Shown one piece after another: positions 34,401 through 42,982 of a stretch of 64,000 bases of DNA (positions are counted from its first letter, which is position 1; every line of letters begins with the position of its first letter). This DNA comes from Flagellimonas aequoris (GTDB lineage Bacteria; Bacteroidota; Bacteroidia; Flavobacteriales; Flavobacteriaceae): positions 124,001 through 188,000 of the forward strand of contig NZ_QXFJ01000030.1 of NCBI RefSeq assembly GCF_003584165.1, given 5' to 3'. The translations under genes and the position numbers were made by a program. The notes under the pieces were generated by a model. It did not search any database. It was not told where the DNA came from and was given only the letters and a program-made list of their open reading frames with translations.

Positions 34401-34639
34401 TCAAAAACAGGCTCCCATTTGATTCCGCCAGAAGTAGATTTCCATAATCCTCCCGATGCGGTACCAACAAACATGATATCCGGGTTGGCACGTACCACAT
34501 CAATAGTGGTGACCCGTCCGCTCATGCCTCCAGGGCCAATGTTCCTAGGTTTCATGTCTTGAAGAAGGTCTACCGTAAATTCTTGGGCAGACATACTTCC
34601 TACGATAAAGAGAACGAATAGAAATAGTGTTTTTTTCAT
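31439..34639 (-). CDS. Large BNR/sortilin-type beta-propeller protein (VPS10-like)
   Basis: 1066 residues. Signal peptide MKKTLFLFVLFIVGSMSA. The first ~720 residues are a double propeller with many Asp-box/BNR turns (SLDGGKTW, TTDGGKTW, THDGGATW, STDGGYKW, TKNGGQSW, STDKGLTW, SLDAGNTW). A Lys/Glu-rich linker follows (about 795-830), then a small beta domain (KPGTYKVKVLYGNISDSTTV) and a helical tail. Bacteroidota proteins of this type are often called glycosyl hydrolase or sortilin-like, without a demonstrated activity; no sialidase catalytic set is evident. In the same transcript as peptidases, it may be a peptide or protein binder. Confidence 0.85.
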   Translation of the reverse strand: MKKTLFLFVLFIVGSMSAQEFTVDLLQDMKPRNIGPGGMSGRVTTIDVVRANPDIMFVGTASGGLWKSTSGGIKWEPVFDHEVTASIGAVAIQQSNPSVIWVGTGEGNPRNSLNGGYGIYKSLDGGKTWKSMGLEKTRHIHRVIIDPTNPDVVYVGAIGSPWGEHPERGVFKTTDGGKTWEKILFINNRTGVADLVMDPTNPNKLIAAMWEHKREPWFFKSGGEGSGLHITHDGGATWTKVTADDGLPKGELGRIGVAIARNKPNIIYALVESKKNALYKSTDGGYKWTKINDKEEIGNRPFYYSEIYVDPQNENRLYSVFTFINVSEDGGKSFTQLMPSYGVDNGIHPDHHAWWIHPENGQFMMDGNDGGLNITKNGGQSWRFIGNLPVAQFYHINMDNEYPYNVYGGMQDNGSWRGPAYVWKAQGIRNSYWQEIAFGDGFDVVPDKDDSRYGYAMSQQGYVSRYDWITGNGYIVRPTPPDPDTMLRFNWNAAIGQDPFDNSTVYFGSQFVHKSTDKGLTWEVISPDLTTNDKEKQKQGESGGLTMDATGAENHCTVIVIEPSPVEKNMLWVGTDDGRVHFTQNGGQTWVDVTKNIKGLPTGSWIPQIKASHNNKGEALLVANDYRRFNYAPYVYRTKDYGKTWTRIVDENDVKSYALSILEDPENPNLVFLGTDDGLHVSLDAGNTWQKWNKDFPTVSTKDLAIHPREQDLVIGTFGRAAWVLDDIRPLRALAGNTSVLQKEISLFKSPDAYLAAYQQPTGGRFGADAMYNGENRKPGAMITYYLKEGSKKDKEEKKEEKEEDKVDDKSKEKTKDSIFFEFYDGDRLIRTLKYKTPEKAGFHRIYWNLDEKGPDRPSRTIRKRDRESGGIDVKPGTYKVKVLYGNISDSTTVTVKTDPRLDVSLASINEVYAAGKQLEAYTQTAADAVKQLVESKDLANKFQKELKDLDKDKFKEQIKASDDIVKQIDSVIALYLGKDDKRQGIIRDPEPTVMMRLGNASYYVSSRKSGITATEKRMIQFAEQDLKAALDKTNTFFNEKWKPYRTSIESLDLSPFKETETFNLN

Positions 34640-34675
34640 CAGTTTAGATTGAGTTAGTTAGTTCTTATTTTGAGT

Positions 34676-37600
34676 TTAGTTATGTCCAATTTGGCACCCA
34701 CAGCCGGGTGTCGTAAAGCTGTGGGCTTCTTCATGCCATGGAAAAGCTGCGTTGTATTTATTGTTTTCCCACCAGAATTTGGTCCTTTTCGTTTCAGTGT
34801 TCCCTATTTCGTCCATGGTTTCCGTGTCGAATAGCCTACCGTTGACCATGGTATATTTCACAGATTCCGAGTTTCTGATATCTTCCAATGGATTTTTATC
34901 CAATACAATGAGGTCTGCCTGTTTGCCCACCTTCAAGGAGCCGATATCATTCCCGGCACCGATGTATTTTGCCCCGTTGATGGTGGCGGCCTGTAATGCC
35001 TCCATGTTCGTTATACCTCCTTGTTGCAACATCCAAAGTTCCCAATGCGCGCCAAGTCCCTGCAACTGTCCATGGGCTCCCAAATTCACTTTTACGCCTT
35101 CATGGGCAAGGTCGGTAACGGTTTTGGAAACAAGGATGTGGCCATTTTTATACTCCTCATCCGGTAGCATGGTACGGAACCTTGACCGGGAATCGATGAT
35201 TTCCCTTGGTGTATATTTTAGTAGTTTTTCATTTTCCCAAACATTGTCTTTTTGGTAGAAGTAGTATTCCCCACTCGGGCCTCCGTAGTTGACAATAAGG
35301 GTAGGGGTATAGCCCGAATTACTGGTTTTCCAAAGCTCGGTCACATCTTTATAGACAGGAGCCACGGGAATGTTGTGTTCCACTCCTGTGTGCCCGTCCA
35401 TGATCATGGACATGTTGGTATAGAAAGTGGAACCGCCTTCGGGCACCACGTTTATACCCAATTCCCTTGCTGCTTGTATGATCTGTTGCCGTTGCTCCCT
35501 TCGGGGTTGATTGTAGCTTTTTACGGAATGGGCACCAAAGGCCTTGGTTCTTCGGATGGCCGAACGGGCATCGTCCAAATTATTGATCACAGCCTTAAAA
35601 TCCCCATCGGCCCCATAAAGGATAATGCCTGTGGAATACAATCTAGGACCTACCATATCGCCATTCTTGATGAGTTCGGACATGGCGAAAATGGATTCGG
35701 TATTTGCTGATGGATCATGCGAAGTAGTGACCCCAAAGGCCAAATTTGCATAGAGTTGCCAATGTTTTTGAGTGGTCAACCCATATCGGAAGCCTCCCAC
35801 GTGGGCATGTGCATCCACAATCCCGGGCATGATGGTCTTTCCTGAAACATCGTACACTTTTGCATTGGAGGGTACATTGATTTCATTGGATTTACCCAGA
35901 TATTCAATACGGTTTTCATTGACGACAATGGTACCGTTCTCGATGACCTCGTCACCTTCCATGGTAATGATTCGGGCATTGGTGAAGGCAATCCTTCCCG
36001 AAGGTTTGTAGGTTTTGGATACCAACCCCACCTTGATGCCGACACTGTCCATCTTGGCCACTTTGTCTGGAGAACCAGGCAAAAAGGTAAACCGATTTTT
36101 AATGTCATTCTCGAAATACTCGTCCCCCAAAGTCCAAAAAATCTTTTGGCTATCGCTGGACCAATGCAGGTTGATACCCGCGTCCTTAGAAATTTGTGAT
36201 ACAGGAACCGCTTTGGAATTGTTGTCGAGGTCCACTTCTTGTCCGTTGAGCACCAAGGGCGCAATATAGGCCTTGTGCAAAATGGTGAATGCAATCCAGT
36301 TGTTATCTGGACTGGGCACCAGTCGGTTGGCATATTTGGATTTGATATGGGTTCTTTCGTCTTTCCCGTTCAAGTTGATGGATTTGAGCGATTTGGTCAG
36401 GTTCCCAAAGTAAGTACCCCCCGTTTGGTAAAAAATGCGTTTGCCATCTTTGGTGAAAACAGGATATTCCCCATTGTCCAAAACCCATTTTACATTAGTG
36501 CCATCGGCATTCATAGTGTAGATTCCCGATTTATTGGTAAAAATCCTGCCCTGGTCGTTGTTGCCCGATTCTTTTTGATAGGCGATCATCTTTCCGTCCG
36601 GACTAAAGGAAGGGGTCCTGTAAATGCCTTTTTCGGCGGTCAGTTTGGTCATCGTTCCCCCAGAAACTGGAATTTTATAGATAGCACCCAAGTTTTCATC
36701 GTTCCAGGTAACAAAAGCGATGGTTTTCCCATCAGGTGAAAAAGCAGGTTCAAACTCAAAATCTTCTCCTTTGGTCAAACGGGTAGGTTTGCCATTGGGC
36801 AATTTTTTGGTCCATAGATGTCCCAACGCATTAAACACCAAAGTTTTTTGGTCGGGAGAGGTAACTGCATGCCGAATCACCTTGGCCGTAAATTGGTCAG
36901 GAGCCGCAGGGGAATCCACATGAAGGGTTTCTGCAATTTGAATTTTGGCATCAACAGTAAAGGGGATATTCGTCACCGCCAATGAGTTAATATCGATTTT
37001 GAAAATTTTTCCCTTGTTCCAAAAAACGATTTCCTTGTCATTGGGCATCCAACTAAAGTTGGGATACACTCCAAAAATGGCCCAAGCCTCTTGTTGGTCT
37101 TTGTTTAGGTCGTCAAAAATGGGCCACTCTTCACCCGTTTCAAGGTCGTGCAGGAAGAGCACCGTTTTGGTACGGACACGTTTTATAAAGGCCAATGTTT
37201 TGCCATCATGCGATATTTGAGGTCTGGCGGCACCACCTGGTCCTCCGGTGACTGTAGTGGTCTCGCCTGTTTCAAAATCATATCTTTTGATGACATAAAT
37301 CTGTGAGTTGGGGTCTTTGTTGTACTGAAAATAGCCTCCTGGATACACATCTTCACTGTAATACAAATATTTGCCGTCCGGGGAAATTACGGGTTCGTTC
37401 ACATCTTGTTGGTCATTTTTACGCTTGGTCAATTGTATGCCCGAACCTCCAGTGATATGGTACTGCCAAATTTCACCGGCACCCAAGGAGCGTTGTGATG
37501 TAAAATGCTTCCTGGCTACCAAATAATTGCCATCGGGCAACCAATAGGAATTGTTCAACAACCTGAAATTCTCCTCGGTCACCTGCTTGGCGTTGGAACC

Positions 37601-37960
37601 ATCGGCATCCATCACCCAAATGTTGTCTCCACCACCTGCATCACTGGTAAAGGCAATTTTTTTACCATCTGGACTGAAATGGGGTTGTACTTCAAATGGG
37701 ATTCCTGTTCGCAGAACCTTAGCCTTACCTCCGGTTATAGGCATGGAATAAATATCACCCAATAGGTCAAACACAACGGTCTTTCCATCCGGACTTACAT
37801 CTAGGTTCATCCAAGTACCCTCATCTGTGGTAAATTGATGTTCCTTGAAGTTAAAATCCCCTTTGGGATTGGTCACATCCCACTTGGAGTCATCCTTTTT
37901 ATCTTGGGAAAAAAGTGATGTTGATGCCATAAGCACCAACAGGAAGAGAGGCTTTTTCAT
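34676..37960 (-). CDS. Exported PD40 beta-propeller/amidohydrolase fusion
   Basis: 1094 residues. Signal peptide MKKPLFLLVLMASTSLFSQ. Residues about 30-630 form TolB-like propeller blades (SPDGKTVVFDLLGD, SPDGKKIAFTSDAGGGDNIW, SPDGKTIAFV). Residues about 650-1060 are an imidazolonepropionase-type amidohydrolase with the metal-binding VDAHAHVGGF, KSYNQP (Lys ligand region), MDGHTGVEHN, and GAHGQLQGLG near the C-terminus. It ends in a short Cys/His tail (TPGCGCQIGHN). These fused enzymes probably hydrolyse cyclic or dipeptidyl amides in the periplasm. The C-terminal CGCQIGH tail is unusual and could be a metal site. Confidence 0.9.
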   Translation of the reverse strand: MKKPLFLLVLMASTSLFSQDKKDDSKWDVTNPKGDFNFKEHQFTTDEGTWMNLDVSPDGKTVVFDLLGDIYSMPITGGKAKVLRTGIPFEVQPHFSPDGKKIAFTSDAGGGDNIWVMDADGSNAKQVTEENFRLLNNSYWLPDGNYLVARKHFTSQRSLGAGEIWQYHITGGSGIQLTKRKNDQQDVNEPVISPDGKYLYYSEDVYPGGYFQYNKDPNSQIYVIKRYDFETGETTTVTGGPGGAARPQISHDGKTLAFIKRVRTKTVLFLHDLETGEEWPIFDDLNKDQQEAWAIFGVYPNFSWMPNDKEIVFWNKGKIFKIDINSLAVTNIPFTVDAKIQIAETLHVDSPAAPDQFTAKVIRHAVTSPDQKTLVFNALGHLWTKKLPNGKPTRLTKGEDFEFEPAFSPDGKTIAFVTWNDENLGAIYKIPVSGGTMTKLTAEKGIYRTPSFSPDGKMIAYQKESGNNDQGRIFTNKSGIYTMNADGTNVKWVLDNGEYPVFTKDGKRIFYQTGGTYFGNLTKSLKSINLNGKDERTHIKSKYANRLVPSPDNNWIAFTILHKAYIAPLVLNGQEVDLDNNSKAVPVSQISKDAGINLHWSSDSQKIFWTLGDEYFENDIKNRFTFLPGSPDKVAKMDSVGIKVGLVSKTYKPSGRIAFTNARIITMEGDEVIENGTIVVNENRIEYLGKSNEINVPSNAKVYDVSGKTIMPGIVDAHAHVGGFRYGLTTQKHWQLYANLAFGVTTSHDPSANTESIFAMSELIKNGDMVGPRLYSTGIILYGADGDFKAVINNLDDARSAIRRTKAFGAHSVKSYNQPRREQRQQIIQAARELGINVVPEGGSTFYTNMSMIMDGHTGVEHNIPVAPVYKDVTELWKTSNSGYTPTLIVNYGGPSGEYYFYQKDNVWENEKLLKYTPREIIDSRSRFRTMLPDEEYKNGHILVSKTVTDLAHEGVKVNLGAHGQLQGLGAHWELWMLQQGGITNMEALQAATINGAKYIGAGNDIGSLKVGKQADLIVLDKNPLEDIRNSESVKYTMVNGRLFDTETMDEIGNTETKRTKFWWENNKYNAAFPWHEEAHSFTTPGCGCQIGHN

Positions 37961-38073
37961 TTTCAGTAGTTAATTAGTCGCTTAAAGATACCAAAAAGCC
38001 CCGCTGGATTTCTTAAAAAGATGTTAAGGGGGTGATAGACAAAGGTCTGAAGGAATCAAGGAAAGAGATAATA

Positions 38074-39345
38074 TCACTCATTTTTGTAGATAACCCCATC
38101 TTTCATAACAAACCGAACTTTTTCCATTTGCTTTATATTTTGGGAGGGGTCGCCTTCCACGGCAATGATATCGGCCAAAAAGCCATTTTGAAGAGTCCCT
38201 AATCCTTCCAAATGCAAAACCCTTGCATTTACGGAAGTAGCCGCCTGTAATACCTTAATGGGCTTCATTCCGTACTCGACCATAAGTTCCATTTCCCTGT
38301 AATTTTCGCCATGTGGAAAGACACCTACGTCGCCTCCAAAGACAATCTCCACACCGGATTCCAGTGCCAGTCTAAAGGATTTTTTCTTTTGTATGATGCG
38401 GTCCGTATCAGGTTCGGTACCTTTTTTCCAACCTTTGTACTGTTCCGTGGCATCACTGGCAGCCAAAGTGGGGCAGAGCGCCACATTTTTTTCTTTCATC
38501 AGTGCAAAGATTTCCGAAGTACCGCCATCGCCATGTTCAATGGTTTCCACGCCGCCCTTAATGGCACGTCGCATGCCTTCAGCTGTCCCAGCATGGGCCA
38601 CTACGTAACGACCAGCTGTGGTTGCCGTGGCCACCATGGCATCGATTTCCTCTTGCAGAAAAGTAGGTTGGGAGGGTTCTCCTTTTCCCCAGCGATAATC
38701 GGCATATATTTTAATAAGGTTGGCGCCATTGCCCATTTGAGTGCGGACCTCCTTGATCGCTTCGTCCCTTCCGCTCACGGGAACTGCCCCAAGAGGTACC
38801 GTTACCCCATCATGAAACCCTTTTGGCCCATAGGCCCCAGTCGCCACAATGGCGGGTCCAGCAACCAACAATCGCGGACCGGGAATGATGCCGTCATCTA
38901 TGGTTTTCTTTAGATAGACGTCGGTATATCCGGCACCTTCGGAGCCGAGATCACGCATGGTGGTAATGCCGGCCATCAACGAATTTTTGGCATGGACCAC
39001 CCCGCGAACAGCCCTCTCGGTTGGGGATTCCTTCAATACCTGATCGTTCCATTCGGTTTCATTGTAGGGATGCAAAAGCAAATGGGAATGGCCCTCAATG
39101 ATTCCTGGCATTAAAGTGGTCCCATCCAAATTGACCCTTGTATAAGAATTGGCACGTTTTAACCCGTTTTCTGGCCCTGAATACACAATTTTGTTTTCCA
39201 CTACGGCCACTACCCAATCTGAATGCATTTCTTCCCCGTCAAATACCCGATCCGGGACCAATAAGGTCTGTGCCTGTATTGATGTGGTCATCCAAAATAG
39301 CAGTAGTAGGAGGTAGGTGCGGATTGAAAGAAATTTGTTCATCAT
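38074..39345 (-). CDS. Exported imidazolonepropionase-like amidohydrolase 1
   Basis: 423 residues. Signal peptide ending SIQAQ. Metal-binding motifs of the amidohydrolase superfamily: GIIEGHSHLLLHP (HxH), LIKIYADYRWG (carboxylated Lys), VVAHAGTAEG, VETIEHGDGG and FGGDVGVF (catalytic Asp). This pattern matches the Xaa-Pro/Xaa-Arg dipeptidase-like group. The next gene, 10 bp upstream, encodes a paralogue. A 113-bp gap separates it from the propeller-amidohydrolase downstream, so an internal promoter there is possible. Confidence 0.9.
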   Translation of the reverse strand: MMNKFLSIRTYLLLLLFWMTTSIQAQTLLVPDRVFDGEEMHSDWVVAVVENKIVYSGPENGLKRANSYTRVNLDGTTLMPGIIEGHSHLLLHPYNETEWNDQVLKESPTERAVRGVVHAKNSLMAGITTMRDLGSEGAGYTDVYLKKTIDDGIIPGPRLLVAGPAIVATGAYGPKGFHDGVTVPLGAVPVSGRDEAIKEVRTQMGNGANLIKIYADYRWGKGEPSQPTFLQEEIDAMVATATTAGRYVVAHAGTAEGMRRAIKGGVETIEHGDGGTSEIFALMKEKNVALCPTLAASDATEQYKGWKKGTEPDTDRIIQKKKSFRLALESGVEIVFGGDVGVFPHGENYREMELMVEYGMKPIKVLQAATSVNARVLHLEGLGTLQNGFLADIIAVEGDPSQNIKQMEKVRFVMKDGVIYKNE

Positions 39346-39355
39346 GGTACTTGTT

Positions 39356-40780
39356 TTATGGCATTACGGCTTCATCCAAAAGGTTGTTCAATTGCTCCTT
39401 GGAAAACACTTGTGTCCCTTTAATTACGGAATATATGTTTTGGGTATTTTCGATATTATCCAATGGATTGCCTTCCAAAATCACCAAATCGGATACTTTT
39501 CCTTCTGAAATGCTCCCGTATCCATCGGTTTGCCCTAAAAATTTAGCTCCATTATAGGCTGAGGTTCGAAGTGCATCCAAAGGAGAAATACCATTTTCAA
39601 CCATGGTCTGCAGTTCCCCATGCAATGAAATTCCTGGGTAGGTATACGAGTTGAAGGCCCCACTATCGGAACCGGCCAAAAGTTGTACTCCAGCAGTATT
39701 CAAGGATTTGGCCAAGTGACCAAAGAAGGTATCCAGTTCTTTTCTACTTTTTCTAGCCTCTTCGGAAGCATTTAAGGCGCCACGGATACGACCCTCGTAG
39801 GTTTTGATGATGCCTTTCCCCATGTACTTTAAGTATAGGTCGTTACTGTGGTCTACTTCATCCAGATAGCTCAAAGTCTTGCCAATATGAAGGGTTGGCA
39901 CCACGAAAACGTCATTTTCTATTAAGGTTTTGAAAGTCGTTTGGGCCGTACTATCCGAATAAGTACTCATCAAAGCAGGCATGGCACCCCAAAAGCCCAT
40001 TTCACCGTTTTTTAATTTTTCCGTAACCTCTACCTCATTGCTGGCGCAGCCTTTCATGATATAGTACAGGTGTTCAATGCCATCCATGCCAGCGGAAACA
40101 GTTTCATCCAAAGTAACGGTAAAGGGCATGTGGCCCGATACGGTGAACCCTCTTTTTTTGGCCTCTTCGATGGATTTCAAATAATTTTCCCCAGAAATAC
40201 GGCTGTCGTAGATTTTTACAAAATCGACCTTTAGTTTTTCCAAGGAATCCAGGGCGTGAACAATATCTTCGTCGGTTTCCACTTCCAAGGAACCTGCCCA
40301 AGTGGAATTGGGACCATCAATTTTAGGTCCGGCCGTAAAAATGGTGGGACCTACCAATTTCTCGTCAGCGATTTGTTGTTTCCAACCCATGACCGAATGT
40401 GTCAAGTCCCCACCGGCATCCCGTACCGTGGTGATGCCATTGGCAATGAAAAGTTTCAGGAAATTCTTGTTGTTGGCAATCAAGGAATCGCCGCCCCTTA
40501 AATGGATGTGGTTGTCCCAAAAACCAGGCAACACATATTTTCCCGTGGCATCGATGGTGGTATCGACCGCAAAATCATTTTTGGCACCAGCTTCCAATAT
40601 GGCCTGTATCTTTCCTTCGGAAAGAAAAAGATCCCTTAAGCTACTTTTACCGGTTTCCAGGTCAATGACATTCGCATTGGTTATGGCAATATCTGCATGG
40701 TGTTTTGCTGATTTGGTCTGACATGAGGCCAATAGGATCAATACCGAACAGGATAGCCAAATTTTTATATTTTCTTTCAT
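39356..40780 (-). CDS. Exported imidazolonepropionase-like amidohydrolase 2, lipoprotein
   Basis: 474 residues from the ATG at 40780, which overlaps the YdeI stop as TAATG; an in-frame GTG two codons upstream is less likely. Lipobox LLASC at about residue 20. Superfamily motifs are LPGFWDNHIHLRGGD, VKIYDSR, VSGHMPF, GIEHLYYIMKG and LLAGSDSGAF. It is a paralogue of the gene at 38074, with a longer helical insert. Together with that enzyme and the M28/M1 peptidases it suggests stepwise peptide breakdown in the periplasm. Confidence 0.9.
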   Translation of the reverse strand: MKENIKIWLSCSVLILLASCQTKSAKHHADIAITNANVIDLETGKSSLRDLFLSEGKIQAILEAGAKNDFAVDTTIDATGKYVLPGFWDNHIHLRGGDSLIANNKNFLKLFIANGITTVRDAGGDLTHSVMGWKQQIADEKLVGPTIFTAGPKIDGPNSTWAGSLEVETDEDIVHALDSLEKLKVDFVKIYDSRISGENYLKSIEEAKKRGFTVSGHMPFTVTLDETVSAGMDGIEHLYYIMKGCASNEVEVTEKLKNGEMGFWGAMPALMSTYSDSTAQTTFKTLIENDVFVVPTLHIGKTLSYLDEVDHSNDLYLKYMGKGIIKTYEGRIRGALNASEEARKSRKELDTFFGHLAKSLNTAGVQLLAGSDSGAFNSYTYPGISLHGELQTMVENGISPLDALRTSAYNGAKFLGQTDGYGSISEGKVSDLVILEGNPLDNIENTQNIYSVIKGTQVFSKEQLNNLLDEAVMP

Positions 40781-41355
40781 TACCACGTATTTCTGGATTT
40801 AATGTTTTGCTCCGATAGGGAAATGATTTCCTCGATTCTTTTTTGCCGGGTATCTTCCCGTTTGGCTTGGTTCAACCAATACAGGTAACTTTTTCGTTGT
40901 CCGCGGGTAAACCCTTGAAAGTTCTGATAGGCTTTCTTGTTCTTTTTGAATGCTTTTTGGAGGTCATCGGGTACCACACCATTTTCCACATCGTCCAGCA
41001 CCGTCCACGACCCATTTTCCTTCGCCAATTGAATGGCATCCAGACCACTTTGGTGCATGAGTTCTGCTGCCATCAATTCCTCTATGTGGTCTTTATTGAC
41101 CTTACTCCAAGTGCTTTTGGGCTTTCTGGGGCAGAAATATTGCCGCCGTTTACCATCACCCAGACTTTTTACAGTGCTATCGATCCAACCATAGCATAAG
41201 GCTACCCTTACCGCTTCTTCCCATCGCATACTGTCCATATGATGATCCACAGCAAAAAAGATAAGGTAGATTCCATCTGCGGTGCGATGGTTTTCATGCA
41301 ACCATTCACGCCATTCGGCATCGGAAGAAAAGTAATGCTCGGTCAGTTCGTCCAA
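40780..41355 (-). CDS. YdeI/OmpD-associated family protein (TTG start)
   Basis: 191 residues starting at TTG (41353-41355); an in-frame stop lies six codons upstream and the next ATG is about 40 codons in, so TTG is the only start preserving the conserved N-terminus (EHYFSSDAEWREWLHENH). Family blocks include EEAVRVALCYGWIDS, RRQYFCPRKPKSTWSKVNKD and TRGQRKSYLYWLNQAKREDT. It is a cytoplasmic protein of unknown function, despite the OmpD-associated name. Coupled by overlap to the amidohydrolase downstream; 1 bp separates it from the M1 stop. Confidence 0.87.
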   Translation of the reverse strand: MDELTEHYFSSDAEWREWLHENHRTADGIYLIFFAVDHHMDSMRWEEAVRVALCYGWIDSTVKSLGDGKRRQYFCPRKPKSTWSKVNKDHIEELMAAELMHQSGLDAIQLAKENGSWTVLDDVENGVVPDDLQKAFKKNKKAYQNFQGFTRGQRKSYLYWLNQAKREDTRQKRIEEIISLSEQNIKSRNTW

Positions 41356-41356
41356 A

Positions 41357-42979
41357 TCAACGTTTTTCGGTGTCTATGTAAAAGTTCTTATCGATGACCA
41401 ATTCTGAACCTTCCAATTTTTCCGTTTTCCATTCCGAATTGGGAAAGATCCAATGTTCCTTACCCTCCACATAAATGCGAATGGGCATATCAAAATCTTC
41501 CACGATGTTGGTATATCGATAGGTCATTTCATTGCCTTTCATTTTGTATTCCAACTTGGGAACCATGGTGGTGCGCAAGTATTGGTTGAAAAATGCCGAA
41601 AGGTCCTTACCACTTTTTTCACTCAGGTAATTTTCAATCTGGGCAGAAGTAACGGTTTGATGGTAAAAATCGGCATTGAGTCCACGAAGCATCTGTCTCC
41701 AAAGGGTATCATCCTCAACCAACTGACGTAGGGTGTGCAAGATATTGGCCCCTTTGTAGTACATGTCTCCGGAACCTTCGGTGTTCACATCATAAGGCCC
41801 AATGATGGGTTTATCGTTGCGGATATTTGCCCGGGTACCGATCACATATTCTGCGGAGGCCTTGGTGCCAAAATGGTAGTCCAGGTAGAGGTTTTCGGAA
41901 TAGGCCGTAAACCCTTCGTGTACCCACATATCGGCAATGTCTTTGTACGTGATGTTGTTGGCAAACCACTCATGTCCCGATTCGTGGATGATGATGAAAT
42001 CGAACAACAACCCCCATCCTGTTCCAGAGAGGTCGCGACCCAAATATCCGTTTTCATATTTGTTGCCATAGGTAACGGAGCTTTGGTGTTCCATACCCAG
42101 ATAGGGCACTTCTACCAGTTTAAAACCGTCTTCATAAAAAGGATAGGGGCCGAACCAATGTTCAAACGCCCGCAGCATCATATCGGCTTGTGTGAACTGC
42201 ACCTTGGCTTTTTCCAAATTATCTGGAAGCACATAAAAATCCATATCCAAAGGACCCTTTTCTCCTTGGTAGACTTCATGGAAATGGGCATAATGGGCAA
42301 TGTTCACATTCACTCCATAGTTGTTGATGGGGTTGTCCACAAACCAATGATAGGTCTTGTAATCCCCATTTTCTTCCACACGTTCCAAACGACCATTGGA
42401 CACATCCATCAGGTCTTTGGGAACGGTAACACTGATGCGCATACTGTCCACTTCATCATACATATGGTCCTTGTTGGGCCACCACACGCTGGCACCTAGC
42501 CCTTGACATGATGTGGCCACGAAAGGTTGGCCTTCGGCGTCCTCTTTCCATGAAAAGCCACCATCCCATGGAGCCCGAACGGCTTTCCTTGGATTGCCGG
42601 AATATTCAATTGTGATTTCATTGAAATCACCGGGAACTTGCTTTTTCTTCAGTTTGATGAAATGCACATTTCCTTCTGAGGTAAACTTCAATTTTTTGCC
42701 ATCTTGGGTGATGGCAGAGATTTTCATCGGCTCCTGAAGATCTATCTGAAGCACATTGGAAGGTTTCAAAACCTTATACCGAACCACATTATAGCCCGAA
42801 AGGAATTTTTGACTAGGGTCTACCTTCACGTTCAAATCGTAATAGTTCAAGTCCCACCATGCCCTTTCCGGGGTAATACTACCCCTAAGGGTATCCTGCC
42901 GGGTAAAGTTTTGGGCATAAGTTGTTCCCAAAACCAGTAAAATGGTGACAAAGGCAATAAAATGTTTCTTCAAGGCCAT
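41357..42979 (-). CDS. Exported M1-family metallopeptidase
   Basis: 540 residues. Signal peptide MALKKHFIAFVTILLVLGTT ending AQ. N-terminal beta domain (30-230), then a thermolysin-like domain with GMEHQSS (GAMEN-equivalent exopeptidase motif) and the zinc site HESGHEW with the third ligand Glu in HEGFTAYSENLY, 18-19 residues on. It lacks the long C-terminal domain of classic aminopeptidase N, which is normal for Bacteroidota M1 enzymes of this size. It removes N-terminal residues from peptides in the periplasm. The upstream M28 stop is 3 bp away. Confidence 0.93.
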   Translation of the reverse strand: MALKKHFIAFVTILLVLGTTYAQNFTRQDTLRGSITPERAWWDLNYYDLNVKVDPSQKFLSGYNVVRYKVLKPSNVLQIDLQEPMKISAITQDGKKLKFTSEGNVHFIKLKKKQVPGDFNEITIEYSGNPRKAVRAPWDGGFSWKEDAEGQPFVATSCQGLGASVWWPNKDHMYDEVDSMRISVTVPKDLMDVSNGRLERVEENGDYKTYHWFVDNPINNYGVNVNIAHYAHFHEVYQGEKGPLDMDFYVLPDNLEKAKVQFTQADMMLRAFEHWFGPYPFYEDGFKLVEVPYLGMEHQSSVTYGNKYENGYLGRDLSGTGWGLLFDFIIIHESGHEWFANNITYKDIADMWVHEGFTAYSENLYLDYHFGTKASAEYVIGTRANIRNDKPIIGPYDVNTEGSGDMYYKGANILHTLRQLVEDDTLWRQMLRGLNADFYHQTVTSAQIENYLSEKSGKDLSAFFNQYLRTTMVPKLEYKMKGNEMTYRYTNIVEDFDMPIRIYVEGKEHWIFPNSEWKTEKLEGSELVIDKNFYIDTEKR

Positions 42980-42982
42980 GTT

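Noticed and set aside
31439-34639. Sialidase
   Set aside because: Asp-box repeats alone do not prove it; the arginine triad and catalytic Tyr/Glu arrangement could not be identified.
41735-42499. A 254-codon plus-strand frame opposite the M1 peptidase
   Set aside because: It is antisense to motifs of the zinc peptidase and shows no protein family features.
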